Source: an uncultured Desulfobacter sp. (GTDB lineage: Bacteria; Desulfobacterota; Desulfobacteria; Desulfobacterales; Desulfobacteraceae). Taken from it: a stretch of DNA of 64,000 bases. The DNA lies in NCBI RefSeq assembly GCF_963666675.1, contig NZ_OY762929.1, positions 248,001 to 312,000 on the forward strand, written 5' to 3'. The notes under the pieces are model-generated. The model was given only the letters and a program-made list of their open reading frames with translations, did not search any database and had not been told where the DNA came from. How positions within the stretch are numbered: position 1 is the stretch's first letter; the number at the start of each line of letters is the position of its first letter. Shown here piece after piece: positions 27,714 to 37,121 of the stretch. The position numbers and the translations under genes are program-made.

Positions 27714-28106
27714 GGAAAGCCCTTTTTTAGGCCGACAGCAACACAAGACAAACTATCGGCTGATTTAAATTTTGACCATGGGCCAATACATTGGGTTTTA
27801 CATTTTTTCCGTGGGCCGGGATTCAATAACTCTGGCAGCTTGCAACACCTGGTAGGGGGGTAAGATTTTCTTGGTGGACAATGACATCTCTAATGATACC
27901 CATTATTATAAATTATGCCATTGTCGTATGTATGTCAAGCAGGGGAGAGACGAGCCGTATTTACCGGGGCCTTTGCCACAAGGCTTGACAAAATGGATGG
28001 GACTGTTCTATTTTTTAGAAGTCCGCTTAAGTCCCTGTGAGAAGTCTTCCCGGAATTAAATTGTCGCATAAGAGCCGTAAGAACCCGGCAGTTGGAGCCA
28101 GTAATT
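27714..28106. other. Divergent intergenic region between two kinase genes
   Basis: About 390 bp between divergent sensor-kinase genes, so promoters for both are expected here. A weak partial resemblance to the dispersed repeat (CCATGGGCC ... CCGTGGGCC, 27776-27818) is present. Nothing else recognised. Confidence 0.35.
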
Positions 28107-30638
28107 ATGACGAAACGACATTTAAGTTTCCAGCGTGCGCTTTGGGGAATCGCCGGAATTTTTTTAACCGGTATGGTGGTGATCCTCCTTTTTTTACACG
28201 TCATTAATCAATATAACGGGTTCAAGGGCCGCGCCGCCAAAATGCGAACCGCTTTTGAGACCCAGCAAAAACTGCTGATCCGGCGGGAAGTCGACCGCAT
28301 CATCGAACAAATAGAGTACAAGCGCAGCCGGATCATTCCCAAGGCCGGCGCCCTGGTTAAAGCCGCGGTTCATGAAGCGGAATCCATGATACACAATGCC
28401 CGGCAGAAGGCGGACGGATCAATACCAGCCTGGCAAATCCGGGAAACCGTGATCAATACCCTTGGCCCCATGAGTATCTGCTCCGGAAAAGGCCGGCTGT
28501 TTATCCTCGACCTAAAAGGGCAAATCATTCTGGGCGACGAAAACAGCGATCTTCGGTATACAGACCTGATCCAACTGGCAAAACGGGAAGGAGAAGGACT
28601 TTTCCGGCATGTTAAAGACACGGCCCCAGGCATAAAAGATTTCGCCCCTGCTCTGTCTTACGTCAAACTGTTCAAGCCCTATGGGTGGGTTCTTGGGGCA
28701 ACCGTCTCGCCCGGGATTCTTGAGTCCGATCTTCAAAAGGAATTACTAAATGATATCGTCAGGGTCCGTTACGGCAGGAACGGATATATTTTCGTGGACA
28801 ACTGGCAGGGGGATGTCCTTGCCCACGGTTCACAGCCGGACCTGATCGGAAAAAATATCTGGGATCACCGGGATTCGCACGGGGTGATGGTTGTCCAGGA
28901 TCTCATAAGCGCTTCTAAAATCGAAGAAGGCGATTATGTTTACTATTCCTGGCGTAAACCGGACACCGGCCTGGAGCGTCCCAAGGTCTCTTTTTCACGG
29001 GGCGTTCATGACTGGCAGTGGATGGTGGGTACAGGTGCTTACATAGATGATGTGGAAAAGGAGATCGCCGTTCTTCAAAAGGCACTGAATACCGGACTGC
29101 GCAAGGAGATTCTGTTAACCTTGATTGTGGCCGGTACGGTTGGCATTCTGCTTTTGATATCCCTGCGGCGGATTTTTTACCATCTGCTGAAGGATTTTTC
29201 CAGGTTTGACGATTTTTTCCACCAGGCGGCGTTTGCCGACCGTGAAATCAAGTTGACGGATCTTACATTCAGTGAACTGCAGGACATGGCTTTAAAGGCC
29301 AACAAGATGCTGCGGGACAAAATCCAGGCCCAGAAACGGCTGCAAAACAACCGTGACCGGCTGGAGGAAAAAGTGGCCGAACGCACCCATGTTCTCAAAG
29401 AGAGAAACCATGAACTCAAGCAGGCCAAGGAGGCTGCAGAAGCCGCAAATCTGGCCAAAAGCGCCTTTCTGGCCAATATCAGCCATGAATTGCGGACCCC
29501 GCTTAACGCGATTCTGGGCTATTCCCAGCTCATGCAGCGCGACGGCAAACTTATTGAGGAGCATCGGGGATATCTTAATACCATCAACCTGAGCGGCGAG
29601 CATCTGCTGGAACTGATCAACGATGTGCTTGAAATTTCCAAGATCGAAGCCAGGCGGATTACCCTGAGTCCCCAGGTTTTTGACCTTCATGTCATGCTGC
29701 TTGATCTTTACACCATGTTCAAGGTCAGAACCGATGAAAAACATCTGACCTTTGATTTTGACAAAAGTGATAATTTGCCGCGCCATGTGAACGCAGATAT
29801 AAACAAATTTCGCCAGATTATGATCAATCTGCTGGGCAACGCCGTAAAATTTACGGAAAAAGGAGGCATTGCGCTGCGGGCAAAGGTTGCAAGGAATGCG
29901 GCAGAACAGTGGCGGCTGCTGATTGAAATCGAAGATACCGGCCCTGGGATTGTGGAAACGGAAAAAGAAAAAGTGTTCCAGGCGTTTGAGCAGACCCAGG
30001 CCGGCCGGCAGCAACAGGGGGGGACCGGGCTGGGCCTGGCCATCAGCCGGGAGTATGCCCGGTTGATGGACGGCGAAATTACTTTTACCAGCCGTGTGGG
30101 CAAAGGCAGCTGCTTTTGCTTTGAGTGCAGCGTGCAGTCTGTGCGTTTGGACCAGGTTCCCGAAGAGGACCCCAGGCATCTGGTGGAAGGCCTGGCACCC
30201 GGGCAGACGCCCTTGCGTATCCTGGTGGCTGAGGATAACCGGGCGAATCGAATATTGCTGGTCAAAGCTCTGGAACAAGCCGGGTTTGAGGTTCAACAGG
30301 CTGAAAACGGAGAAGAGGCGGTTGTCTGTTTCAAACAATGGTCGCCCCATTTTATCTGGATGGATATCCGTATGCCGGTATTAAACGGCCTTGGGGCCAC
30401 CCGGAAAATCCGGGCGCTTCCGGGCGGCCATGGTGTCAAGATCGTTGCCCTTACCGCCAGTGTCCTGGCAAACGATACCAAAAATCTTCTGGCATCAGGC
30501 TGTGATCAGGTGGTGCATAAGCCCTACCGGATAACAACGATTTTTCAGACCATGGCCAAGCATCTTGGCGTCGAGTACCAATATAAGGAAGATACTGCCC
30601 AAAGGCCCCAAGGGATAAAATCGATATGCAGGATTTAG
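28107..30638 (+). CDS. Cache-domain hybrid sensor histidine kinase
   Basis: 843 aa from MTKRHLSFQ (ggag ribosome site 9 bp upstream). N-terminal helix (about 10-35), then a large periplasmic Cache-type sensor of about 300 residues, whose second half carries the GRNGYIFVDNWQGDVLAHG motif and ends VGTGAYIDDVEKEI. A second helix lies near 335-355, followed by a coiled coil. HisKA shows NISHELRTPLNAILGYS, the ATPase shows GTGLGLAISREYARLM, and the receiver has DNRANRILL and FIWMDIRMPVLNG. A 13-bp overlapping frame behind it encodes what looks like its missing C-terminal extension. Cache kinases sense small molecules such as carboxylates or amino acids. Confidence 0.93.
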   Translation: MTKRHLSFQRALWGIAGIFLTGMVVILLFLHVINQYNGFKGRAAKMRTAFETQQKLLIRREVDRIIEQIEYKRSRIIPKAGALVKAAVHEAESMIHNARQKADGSIPAWQIRETVINTLGPMSICSGKGRLFILDLKGQIILGDENSDLRYTDLIQLAKREGEGLFRHVKDTAPGIKDFAPALSYVKLFKPYGWVLGATVSPGILESDLQKELLNDIVRVRYGRNGYIFVDNWQGDVLAHGSQPDLIGKNIWDHRDSHGVMVVQDLISASKIEEGDYVYYSWRKPDTGLERPKVSFSRGVHDWQWMVGTGAYIDDVEKEIAVLQKALNTGLRKEILLTLIVAGTVGILLLISLRRIFYHLLKDFSRFDDFFHQAAFADREIKLTDLTFSELQDMALKANKMLRDKIQAQKRLQNNRDRLEEKVAERTHVLKERNHELKQAKEAAEAANLAKSAFLANISHELRTPLNAILGYSQLMQRDGKLIEEHRGYLNTINLSGEHLLELINDVLEISKIEARRITLSPQVFDLHVMLLDLYTMFKVRTDEKHLTFDFDKSDNLPRHVNADINKFRQIMINLLGNAVKFTEKGGIALRAKVARNAAEQWRLLIEIEDTGPGIVETEKEKVFQAFEQTQAGRQQQGGTGLGLAISREYARLMDGEITFTSRVGKGSCFCFECSVQSVRLDQVPEEDPRHLVEGLAPGQTPLRILVAEDNRANRILLVKALEQAGFEVQQAENGEEAVVCFKQWSPHFIWMDIRMPVLNGLGATRKIRALPGGHGVKIVALTASVLANDTKNLLASGCDQVVHKPYRITTIFQTMAKHLGVEYQYKEDTAQRPQGIKSICRI

Positions 30639-30823
30639 GACAAAAAATTCCGGACCGGCTGCGCAAGCCTTTGATTGAGGCGGTAATTGAACTGGACACC
30701 GAACGTACCATGGCGTTGGTCAAAGAGATCAGCCGGGATGATGCCGCCACGGGCGCAGTGCTGAAAGAACTGGCACAAAGCCTGGACTATGAACGGCTGC
30801 TGGGCCTGTTGGAACAGGATTAA
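30626..30823 (+). CDS. Small kinase-tail-like protein overlapping the hybrid kinase
   Basis: 65 aa starting MQDLGQKIPDRLRKPLIEAV. It is helical and resembles the helical extension often found after the receiver domain of hybrid kinases (LREAVxELDTER ... LDYERLLGLL). The next kinase, ending at 32859, carries a comparable tail as part of one protein. Here it lies in a different frame, overlapping the kinase stop by 13 bp, without a strong ribosome site. Either a frameshift separated the tail or it is made by translational coupling. Confidence 0.5.
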   Translation: MQDLGQKIPDRLRKPLIEAVIELDTERTMALVKEISRDDAATGAVLKELAQSLDYERLLGLLEQD

Positions 30824-30876
30824 TCCGAATGTTTCAAGGCGTTTACATAATGGTTGTTTTTTAAAAGGGGCTGTTT

Positions 30877-32859
30877 ATGAATTTCAAAAGCCGGAACAAA
30901 GATGCTGAAATTCTGATTGTGGATGATGCCCTGGCCAGCCTTGACCTGATGACCAAGATTCTTGCGGAAAAAGGATATCGGATCAGGCCTGCCAGCAGCG
31001 GGCAGCTTGCATTGCGGTCTGCGGCCTCAAAGGTGCCCGACCTGGTTCTGCTGGATGTCAAGATGCCGGGAATGGACGGCTACCAGGTGTGCCGAGCCCT
31101 GAAGTCGGACCCGGAAAACGCGGATGTCCCGGTGATTTTCATCAGCGGGCTTGAAGACACCATTGACAAGGTCAGGGGGTTTGAAGCCGGGGGGGTTGAT
31201 TTTATAACCAAACCCTTTCAGGCAGAGGAGGTTTTTGCCCGGGTGGAAACCCACCTGAACCTGAGGCATCTGACCCGGGAGCTCAAAAGGCAGAACATCC
31301 TGCTTAAAGAAGAGAGTGCCCGGCGGCGTAAAAAAGAGGCCGCACTTCAGGAACTCAATGAATTCAACCGCAAAATCTTTGAAACGGCCAACACGGGTGT
31401 ACTGGCCTATGATGGCGATTCCGGGCAGTGTGTCATGGCCAATCCGGCTGCGGCCAGAATCCTCAATGGCTCCGTTGACCAGCTGCTCGCTCAAAATTTT
31501 AACCGGATATCCGCCTTTCAGACACAGGAACGGATGGCACTTGTCAAAAGGGTGATAAGCACCGGTGTGGAAGACCACCACGAAATTTATGTTGAAACCT
31601 GCTTTGGCCGGAAGGCGTGGATGCAATACCGCGCCAGCCGTTTTATGAGCCGGGGCAAACCCCACTTGCTTTTAATCCTGGATGATATATCAGAACAACG
31701 GCAGTTTCAGGAATCCTTGAGGCGGGCCAAGGAAACGGCAGAGGCGATCAATAATACCAAAAGTGAGTTTTTGGCAAATATCAGCCACGAAATACGCACA
31801 CCTCTTAATTCTGTTATCGGGTTCAGCGATCTTTTATATGAGTCTATCCATGACCCCGTGCAGAAAAAACATATTGAACTGATTCAAGCCGCAGGACATA
31901 ATCTGCTGCGGCTTGTCAATGACCTTTTAGATCTTTCCAAAATCGAAGCCGGCAAACTTGACTTAAGCTATTCTCCCACAAGCCTGCCCTTTCTTATTGA
32001 GGGGATAAAACAAATGTTTTTACCCCAGACGGCGGAAAAAGGACTTGAATTCATCACCGAGATTGATTCAAAATTGCCGGATCGGCTTTTATTGGATGAG
32101 GTCCGTATCCGGCAGGTCCTGATGAATCTGGTCGGCAATGCCGTTAAGTTTACACAAAATGGCCATGTCAAGGTGTTGGCCGAAGTCGCTGAAACAAAAC
32201 ACCCCCCGGGGGGGCAAGCCTTTGATGTCGGTATCCGGGTTGAAGACACGGGCATGGGGATTGAAGAAGACCAGATGGAAAAGATTTTTGAATCTTTTGT
32301 GCAGCAGACCGGCCAGGGAGCAGAATTCGGCGGCACGGGCCTGGGACTGGCCATCTGCAAACGCCTGGTTGAGATGATGGGGGGCGGTATTTCAGTGGAA
32401 AGCCGGACAGGACACGGCAGTACCTTCACTGTCAGTATTCCGGATGTGGCCTGTGCCGCTCAAATACCCGGGACAGTGGCCCCAAAGGCCGGAAATATGC
32501 AAACACCTTCCATGGCCATGGCAACGGACACACAACACTGGTCCGTCAATAAAATAAACGAACTTCTCCAGGCCTTTGCCAGCCTATGTCCGCTCCAGGA
32601 ACCGGCAAATTTGTCAAAGCTTAAGGATATCATTGATACTCAATTCATGGACCAATGGGAAAAATTTAAAAATTTGATATCAATGAAAGCGGTACGGCAA
32701 TTCGGAAAAGAGCTGGAAGCTTTGGGAGATGAGTATGCGGCCCCACCTATTTCCAGTTACGGCAAAGAACTGGTCTCCGGGGCCGATGACTATGACGTGA
32801 ACGCGGTGGAAGCGCTGGTGAAAATTTTTCCGGATATTGTTAATAAACTGAAATCATAA
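30877..32859 (+). CDS. Receiver-PAS-histidine kinase
   Basis: 660-aa soluble protein. Receiver domain at residues about 10-125 (VDDALASLDLM, VLLDVKMPGMDGYQVC with phospho-acceptor Asp, and VDFITKPF). Then a coiled coil, a PAS domain (about 155-280), HisKA with NISHEIRTPLNSVIGFSDLL (about 305) and an ATPase with GTGLGLAICKRLVEMMGGG (about 490). A helical C-terminal extension of about 110 residues has the ELLQAF and LVKIFPDIVNKL pattern. It is placed 54 bp after the small tail protein and 14 bp before the response regulator, so the three form a signalling operon with the Cache kinase. Confidence 0.92.
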   Translation: MNFKSRNKDAEILIVDDALASLDLMTKILAEKGYRIRPASSGQLALRSAASKVPDLVLLDVKMPGMDGYQVCRALKSDPENADVPVIFISGLEDTIDKVRGFEAGGVDFITKPFQAEEVFARVETHLNLRHLTRELKRQNILLKEESARRRKKEAALQELNEFNRKIFETANTGVLAYDGDSGQCVMANPAAARILNGSVDQLLAQNFNRISAFQTQERMALVKRVISTGVEDHHEIYVETCFGRKAWMQYRASRFMSRGKPHLLLILDDISEQRQFQESLRRAKETAEAINNTKSEFLANISHEIRTPLNSVIGFSDLLYESIHDPVQKKHIELIQAAGHNLLRLVNDLLDLSKIEAGKLDLSYSPTSLPFLIEGIKQMFLPQTAEKGLEFITEIDSKLPDRLLLDEVRIRQVLMNLVGNAVKFTQNGHVKVLAEVAETKHPPGGQAFDVGIRVEDTGMGIEEDQMEKIFESFVQQTGQGAEFGGTGLGLAICKRLVEMMGGGISVESRTGHGSTFTVSIPDVACAAQIPGTVAPKAGNMQTPSMAMATDTQHWSVNKINELLQAFASLCPLQEPANLSKLKDIIDTQFMDQWEKFKNLISMKAVRQFGKELEALGDEYAAPPISSYGKELVSGADDYDVNAVEALVKIFPDIVNKLKS

Positions 32860-32872
32860 GGAAATACGGCAA

Positions 32873-33433
32873 ATGGCCTGCCATGAAAATCCGCCTTTGT
32901 TTTCCATCCTCATGGTTGATGATGAACCAAGAAATCTTCAGCTTTTAGGAACCATGCTTGAAAAAAACAATTATGACACGGAGTATGCCCTGAATGGGCA
33001 ACAATGTTTTGAATGGCTGGACAGAAAAGCTTTTGACCTTGTTCTTCTGGATATTATGATGCCGGGCCTGGATGGTTACCAAGTGTGCAGGCAGATTAAA
33101 TCAAATTTTCATACCCGGCATATCCCAGTGATCTTTCTTACGGCCAGAACAGACATTGCCGACCTTGTCAAAGCCTTTGAAAGCGGCTGTTCGGATTTTG
33201 TCAGAAAACCGTTTATGGCACCCGAACTGCTGGCCAGAATTAAAAAGGAAGTTGAGCTTAAAATTTTAAAAGGAATTGTGCCCATATGCTCTCATTGTAA
33301 GAAAATCAGAGATGAAAAGGGGAATTGGAATCAAATGGAAGTCTATATTGGCAAGCATTCCAATGCAGAATTCAGCCATGGTATCTGCAAGGAATGTGCA
33401 AAAAAATATTATCCTGATATTTTCGAGGAATAA
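32873..33433 (+). CDS. Response regulator with C-terminal Cys-rich module
   Basis: 186 aa. The receiver domain (about 10-125) has VDDEPRNLQLL, VLLDIMMPGLDGYQVC with phospho-Asp, and FLTARTD. The short output part has the pattern PICSHCKKIRDEKGNWNQME and then CKECAKKYYPDI. The four Cys in two CxxC pairs look like a small zinc-binding module, one that is common at the end of sensor proteins in Desulfobacterota. No DNA-binding domain, so it probably acts by protein contact. Last intact gene of the kinase operon. Confidence 0.85.
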   Translation: MACHENPPLFSILMVDDEPRNLQLLGTMLEKNNYDTEYALNGQQCFEWLDRKAFDLVLLDIMMPGLDGYQVCRQIKSNFHTRHIPVIFLTARTDIADLVKAFESGCSDFVRKPFMAPELLARIKKEVELKILKGIVPICSHCKKIRDEKGNWNQMEVYIGKHSNAEFSHGICKECAKKYYPDIFEE

Positions 33434-33434
33434 A

Positions 33435-33551
33435 AATATCATCATCACAGAGAATACGGCTTGGGCGACAAGGGACATTATTGAAGCGAGTCTGGATCGC
33501 TGGCAAGTTGAGGACCGCTTCCGTCTTAGCAAAAACAAAGACTTGCATTGA
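33435..33551 (+). pseudogene. Transposase remnant (IS4/IS1634-like)
   Basis: A 38-codon stretch with TENTAWATRDIIEASLDRWQ followed by VEDRFRLSKN. This is the C-terminal YRxRWxVExxF-type region of IS4/IS1634-family DDE transposases, with its catalytic Glu. The rest is lost. Confidence 0.6.
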
Positions 33552-33617
33552 TACTGCCCTCAGGTTGGCTCGATACTTTAACACCACCCCTCAATCATAA
33601 ATGTTTTAAATGATGAA

Positions 33618-33836
33618 ATGGCGATGAGAAAGAAACTTGTACTCGAAAAGGAAGAGACGATCGTGAAATTGAAAAATGCGCTCCAGGACATAAAAACCCT
33701 GGAAGGACTTGCACCTGTCCGGACTGTATTAAGGCGCATTTTCCGGATTATACCGGTAAATGACCCATGTGCCGCAGTTGATTTTTTTACTGTGGGATTT
33801 ATATTCTTTTCACGCTTTGGCGAAAATGAGCTGTAA
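33618..33836 (+). pseudogene. Fragment of a sensor-kinase C-terminus
   Basis: KEETIVKLKNALQDIKTLEGLAPV is the coiled-coil linker that normally precedes a CxxCKKIR module, as in the response regulator just upstream. Here the Cys module is replaced by unrelated residues, so this is a broken duplicate rather than a gene. There may be nothing expressed between 33434 and 33870. Confidence 0.5.
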
Positions 33837-33870
33837 ATGAAAATAACCAATATAAGTGTGGAGGAAAAAT

Positions 33871-34809
33871 ATGGCAAATCAATTTAAGACCGGTATGCTG
33901 CTGATCATGATGACCGCCTTGTTCCTGGTGCTTGGGTATCTTTTGGGCGGCCAGGCCGGCATGTTCATTGCCCTGATTTTTGCGGGTGTGATGAACGTTT
34001 CAAGTTATTGGTTTTCGGATAAGATTGTTTTGAAAATGTACCGGGCCCAGCCCCTGGAGCGCTCCCAGGCACCGGGTCTGTATGATACCGTAGCGCGCCT
34101 TGCCCGCCAGGCAGGTCTGCCCATGCCAAAGGTGTACCTGATTCCAGAATCGGCCCCCAATGCCTTTGCCACGGGCCGGAATCCCGAACATGCCGTGGTT
34201 GCCGTGACCCAGGGGCTGATGAACATGATGAACCAGGAGGAGCTTGAAGGGGTCCTGGCCCATGAACTGGGCCATGTGAAAAATCGGGATATTCTTATCT
34301 CTACCATTGTGGCCACCCTGGCCGGGGCCATCATGTGGATTGCCTCAATTGCCCGGTTTTCTGCCTTTTTCGGTGGTTCGGATGATGAGGAGGGCGGCCT
34401 TGGTTTCATTGGTGTGCTGGTGGTCTCCATGGTGGCGCCCATTGCCGCTATGATCGTTCAGATGGCCGTGTCCAGATCCCGGGAATACCTGGCCGATGCC
34501 ACCGCCGCAAGTATTACAGGGAACCCCAGCGGCCTGGCTTCGGCCCTGTCAAAGCTGGGCGGCTTCAGCCGCAGCCACACCCAGGTGGATGCCAGTCCGG
34601 CAACCGCCCATATGTTTATAGTGAATCCGTTGACCGGCAGGCAGATGATGAATCTGTTTTCCACCCACCCCCCCATTGAAGACCGTGTGGCAAAACTTAT
34701 GGGCTCCCGGCCGTCCGGCCCTAATTTCGGCCGGGGAAATAGAGAGGATCATTCCGGCGGCACGACCATGGAAGACCAGGGCCGGTCATTCTGGGACAAT
34801 ATGTCCTGA
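33871..34809 (+). CDS. htpX: HtpX-type membrane zinc protease
   Basis: 312 aa from MANQFKTGML (ggagg ribosome site). M48 family: zinc motif LAHELGHVKNRD near residue 130, third ligand Glu in SREYLADATAA near 210, two N-terminal and two central membrane helices, and the C-terminal FSTHPPIEDRVAKL. The family degrades misfolded membrane proteins. It stands alone between the kinase group and the cysteine desulfidase gene. Whether it supports the membrane-protein-rich iron locus nearby is open. Confidence 0.93.
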   Translation: MANQFKTGMLLIMMTALFLVLGYLLGGQAGMFIALIFAGVMNVSSYWFSDKIVLKMYRAQPLERSQAPGLYDTVARLARQAGLPMPKVYLIPESAPNAFATGRNPEHAVVAVTQGLMNMMNQEELEGVLAHELGHVKNRDILISTIVATLAGAIMWIASIARFSAFFGGSDDEEGGLGFIGVLVVSMVAPIAAMIVQMAVSRSREYLADATAASITGNPSGLASALSKLGGFSRSHTQVDASPATAHMFIVNPLTGRQMMNLFSTHPPIEDRVAKLMGSRPSGPNFGRGNREDHSGGTTMEDQGRSFWDNMS

Positions 34810-34864
34810 TTGGCCCTATAACGCGCAAGTTGGGGCGTACCCGAATTTATAAAAAGGAGGGGTC

Positions 34865-36181
34865 ATGGTATTTTCATTGAAAGAGATCTTAAGGCTCCAG
34901 GTTGCGCCGGCACTTGGGTGTACAGAGCCCGTGGCCGTGGCACTGGCTGCGGCCGCGGCCGCTTCCCTGATTGACCATAGGCCCTTTGACGCCATTGAAG
35001 CCTGGGTGGACCCCAATATTTTTAAAAACGGCATGGCCGTGACCATTCCGGGTTCCAACAATTTGTCGGGTTTGGATACGGCCGCAGCCCTGGGCGCATT
35101 CGGCGGTGACCCGACACGGGGCCTGGAAGCGCTGGACGCTGTGTCTGAACACATTCTGGATCAGGTGTCTGGGTTTTGTCTGGCGCCTTCCGTGCCCGTC
35201 CATCTGCTTGATGATATTCAGGGCATCTGTGTGCGGGTGCGCATAACGGCCGGCGGCCGGCAGGCCGAAGCTGAAATCAGGGAGTTTCACGACCAGATCG
35301 TCCGGCTGACCGTGGACGGAAAAGATCTTGAAACCCATCCCCTATTGTTCAAGGTGGGGCAAGACGACGCGCCCGACCGGAGTGATGTGGAAGCGTGGAT
35401 CAAAGGTCTGACCCTGGATGAACTTGTGGCCCTTGTGGATCAGCTGGACGAAGAGGATCGAGCATTTCTCAAAGAGGGGGTGCAGATCAATATGCGCCTG
35501 GCGGAGCACGGCTTGAAACACGGGCCGGGGCTCGGCATCGGCAGGGCCTTTGAACGGCTGAGCCGCCAGAATCTGATCTGTAAGGATATGGTGCTTGCCG
35601 CCCGCATGCTGGCCGCTGCCGCAGCCGATGCCAGGATGGACGGGGTCAACCTGCCGGCCATGAGTTCAGCCGGCAGCGGAAATCACGGATTGACGGCTGT
35701 TCTGCCGATCTGGGCGGTGAAAGATCATCTGACCTGCTCCGAGGACGTCGTCATCGAAGCCCTGGGGCTAAGCCACATGATAACAGCCTATATCAAAGCC
35801 TACACCGGGCGGCTGACGGCCATCTGCGGTTGTTCCGTGGCCGCCGGGGCCGGTGCCGCCGCCGGCGTGGCCTATCTTTTGGGGGGCACCACGGCGCACA
35901 TTGCCGGGGCCATCTCCAATATTATCGAAGATCTGGCCGGGGTGATCTGTGACGGCGCCAAACCCGGATGCGCCCTGAAATTGGCCACAGCCGCCGGAAC
36001 AGCAGTTCAATCCGCCCTGTTCGCCCTCCAGGGGGTCCGGGTCCGGCCCAACGGCATCACCGGCCTATCGCCTGAACAAACAATGCAGAATATCGGTACC
36101 CTCTCCAGGGAAGGCATGATCGAAACAGACCGAACAATCCTTAAAATCATGATCGAAAAAAAATTTACCCAAAATCTGTGA
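34865..36181 (+). CDS. cyuA: L-cysteine desulfidase, YhaM/CyuA family (UPF0597)
   Basis: 438 aa, usual length. The family opens with LRLQVAPALGCTEPVAVALA, whose Cys is an expected Fe-S ligand; further Cys lie in ICGCSVAAGAGAA near residue 320 and VICDGAKPGCALKLA near 360, giving the set of conserved Cys of the serine-dehydratase-alpha-like fold. It degrades L-cysteine to sulfide, pyruvate and ammonia using a [4Fe-4S] cluster. Strong aaaaaggagggg ribosome site. Convergent with the thioesterase gene, with only 11 bp between them. Confidence 0.88.
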   Translation: MVFSLKEILRLQVAPALGCTEPVAVALAAAAAASLIDHRPFDAIEAWVDPNIFKNGMAVTIPGSNNLSGLDTAAALGAFGGDPTRGLEALDAVSEHILDQVSGFCLAPSVPVHLLDDIQGICVRVRITAGGRQAEAEIREFHDQIVRLTVDGKDLETHPLLFKVGQDDAPDRSDVEAWIKGLTLDELVALVDQLDEEDRAFLKEGVQINMRLAEHGLKHGPGLGIGRAFERLSRQNLICKDMVLAARMLAAAAADARMDGVNLPAMSSAGSGNHGLTAVLPIWAVKDHLTCSEDVVIEALGLSHMITAYIKAYTGRLTAICGCSVAAGAGAAAGVAYLLGGTTAHIAGAISNIIEDLAGVICDGAKPGCALKLATAAGTAVQSALFALQGVRVRPNGITGLSPEQTMQNIGTLSREGMIETDRTILKIMIEKKFTQNL

Positions 36182-36192
36182 TTGCCCAAGCA

Positions 36193-36609
36193 CTATGTTG
36201 TTTTTTTGGATAATCTTTCATCGAACTGTTCTTTATTAACCACAAATCGCACATGCGTCCCTTTTGAAATCAGATCAACCCCATCATGGGCCTCAACACT
36301 AAAGACCAGTTTTTTCCCCTTAACTTCCGTTAATTCCGCGACCACCCTGACCTCCAGCCCCGGGGGCGTTGCCGCCTCGTGGCTTGCGTCAATGTGAATC
36401 CCCACGGTTTGTTCCCGGGGCCAGTCAATGTGGGGATTGACGGCTTTTATACATGTCCATTCAAGCAGGCCCACTAAAAATCCCGTGGCAAACACTTCGG
36501 GCATCATCTGAAACTCTTCTGCTTCGGGGTAGAGCGCCGGAACGGTTTTTGACGCGGGGACTGTAAATTTGTGTTTATAGCGGATACCGGGTTTTAACGT
36601 CTCTTTCAT
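36193..36609 (-). CDS. FlK-like hotdog thioesterase
   Basis: 138 aa from MKETLKPGIRYKHKF, chosen because the aaaggag site sits 7 bp upstream; the open frame starts 8 codons earlier. It has the fluoroacetyl-CoA thioesterase-like hotdog pattern: V.ALYPE, ATGFLVGLLEWTC with the helix Glu, GIHIDASHEAATPPG and VEAHDG with the conserved His. Family members hydrolyse acyl-CoA thioesters; true fluoroacetyl-CoA specificity is not implied. Confidence 0.8.
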   Translation of the reverse strand: MKETLKPGIRYKHKFTVPASKTVPALYPEAEEFQMMPEVFATGFLVGLLEWTCIKAVNPHIDWPREQTVGIHIDASHEAATPPGLEVRVVAELTEVKGKKLVFSVEAHDGVDLISKGTHVRFVVNKEQFDERLSKKTT

Positions 36610-37121
36610 TTTTGTTCTCCTTTGTGGGTGCAAATGGTTTTGCCCTCTTTTTTGAATCGGACTTGTGTTGGAATATGTTTTTTCGGGGGAGATTTGATTT
36701 TGTTTCTTAACATGGCGCTTGTTTTATGGCAAGATTGGGAAAAGATGACATAAACGTTTTTTTCAGGTCATATTTTTTGGCCCCATAATTTTTCAGCGGT
36801 GTCTAAAATCAAATTTTCATCATAGGTTTAGAGCCCTCATGGACCTGGCATATCCGGATAATTATTATTGATTTATATGAAAGTATTTATAAGCTACTGA
36901 ATTACTTTCTTGTTTCGTTGTGGGCTGTGCCTCGGTACTGATATGTCAAGTCAGCCCGTGGCTGTTATATAAATGGTTGTATGAGAGTTAATTGGTTGTG
37001 ACAATATTTTAGGTTTAGATAAAATTACCTTGTGCTTTATCTGTTAGTCTGGCATTATCACGTCCGAAAAATAGATTCTTTTTTTAGAATCTGTAAAGAT
37101 TGAAGAAAAAGGTTGAACACA
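36610..37121 (+). promoter_or_regulatory. Upstream region of the iron locus
   Basis: 512 bp before the first gene of the P-type ATPase/Feo locus. It contains a dispersed repeat (36905-36970), a Fur-box-like stretch GATAATTATTATTGATTTA at 36857-36875 that matches about 12-13 of 19 consensus positions (weak), and a perfect 7-bp palindrome AGATTCT-T6-AGAATCT at 37073-37092, 29 bp before the start codon. The palindrome is either an operator or a leader hairpin. The locus promoter must be here, since later genes are tightly packed. Confidence 0.4.
36905..36970 (-). repeat. Dispersed structured repeat (site B)
   Basis: Read on the minus strand it gives ATATAACAGCCACGGGCTGA, then ACATATCAGTACCGAGGCAC and AGCCCACAACGAAA. 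It is closest to unit 1 of site A and to site C. Hairpin arms GGGCTG/CAGCCC. Confidence 0.7.

Noticed and set aside
27776..27818. Possible further copy of the dispersed repeat
   Set aside because: Only the CCATGGGCC/CCGTGGGCC pieces resemble it; the conserved CCCACAAC and second hairpin are missing.
29292..30350. Minus-strand frame of 352 codons opposite the Cache kinase
   Set aside because: Shadow of the kinase coding strand without family resemblance or ribosome site.
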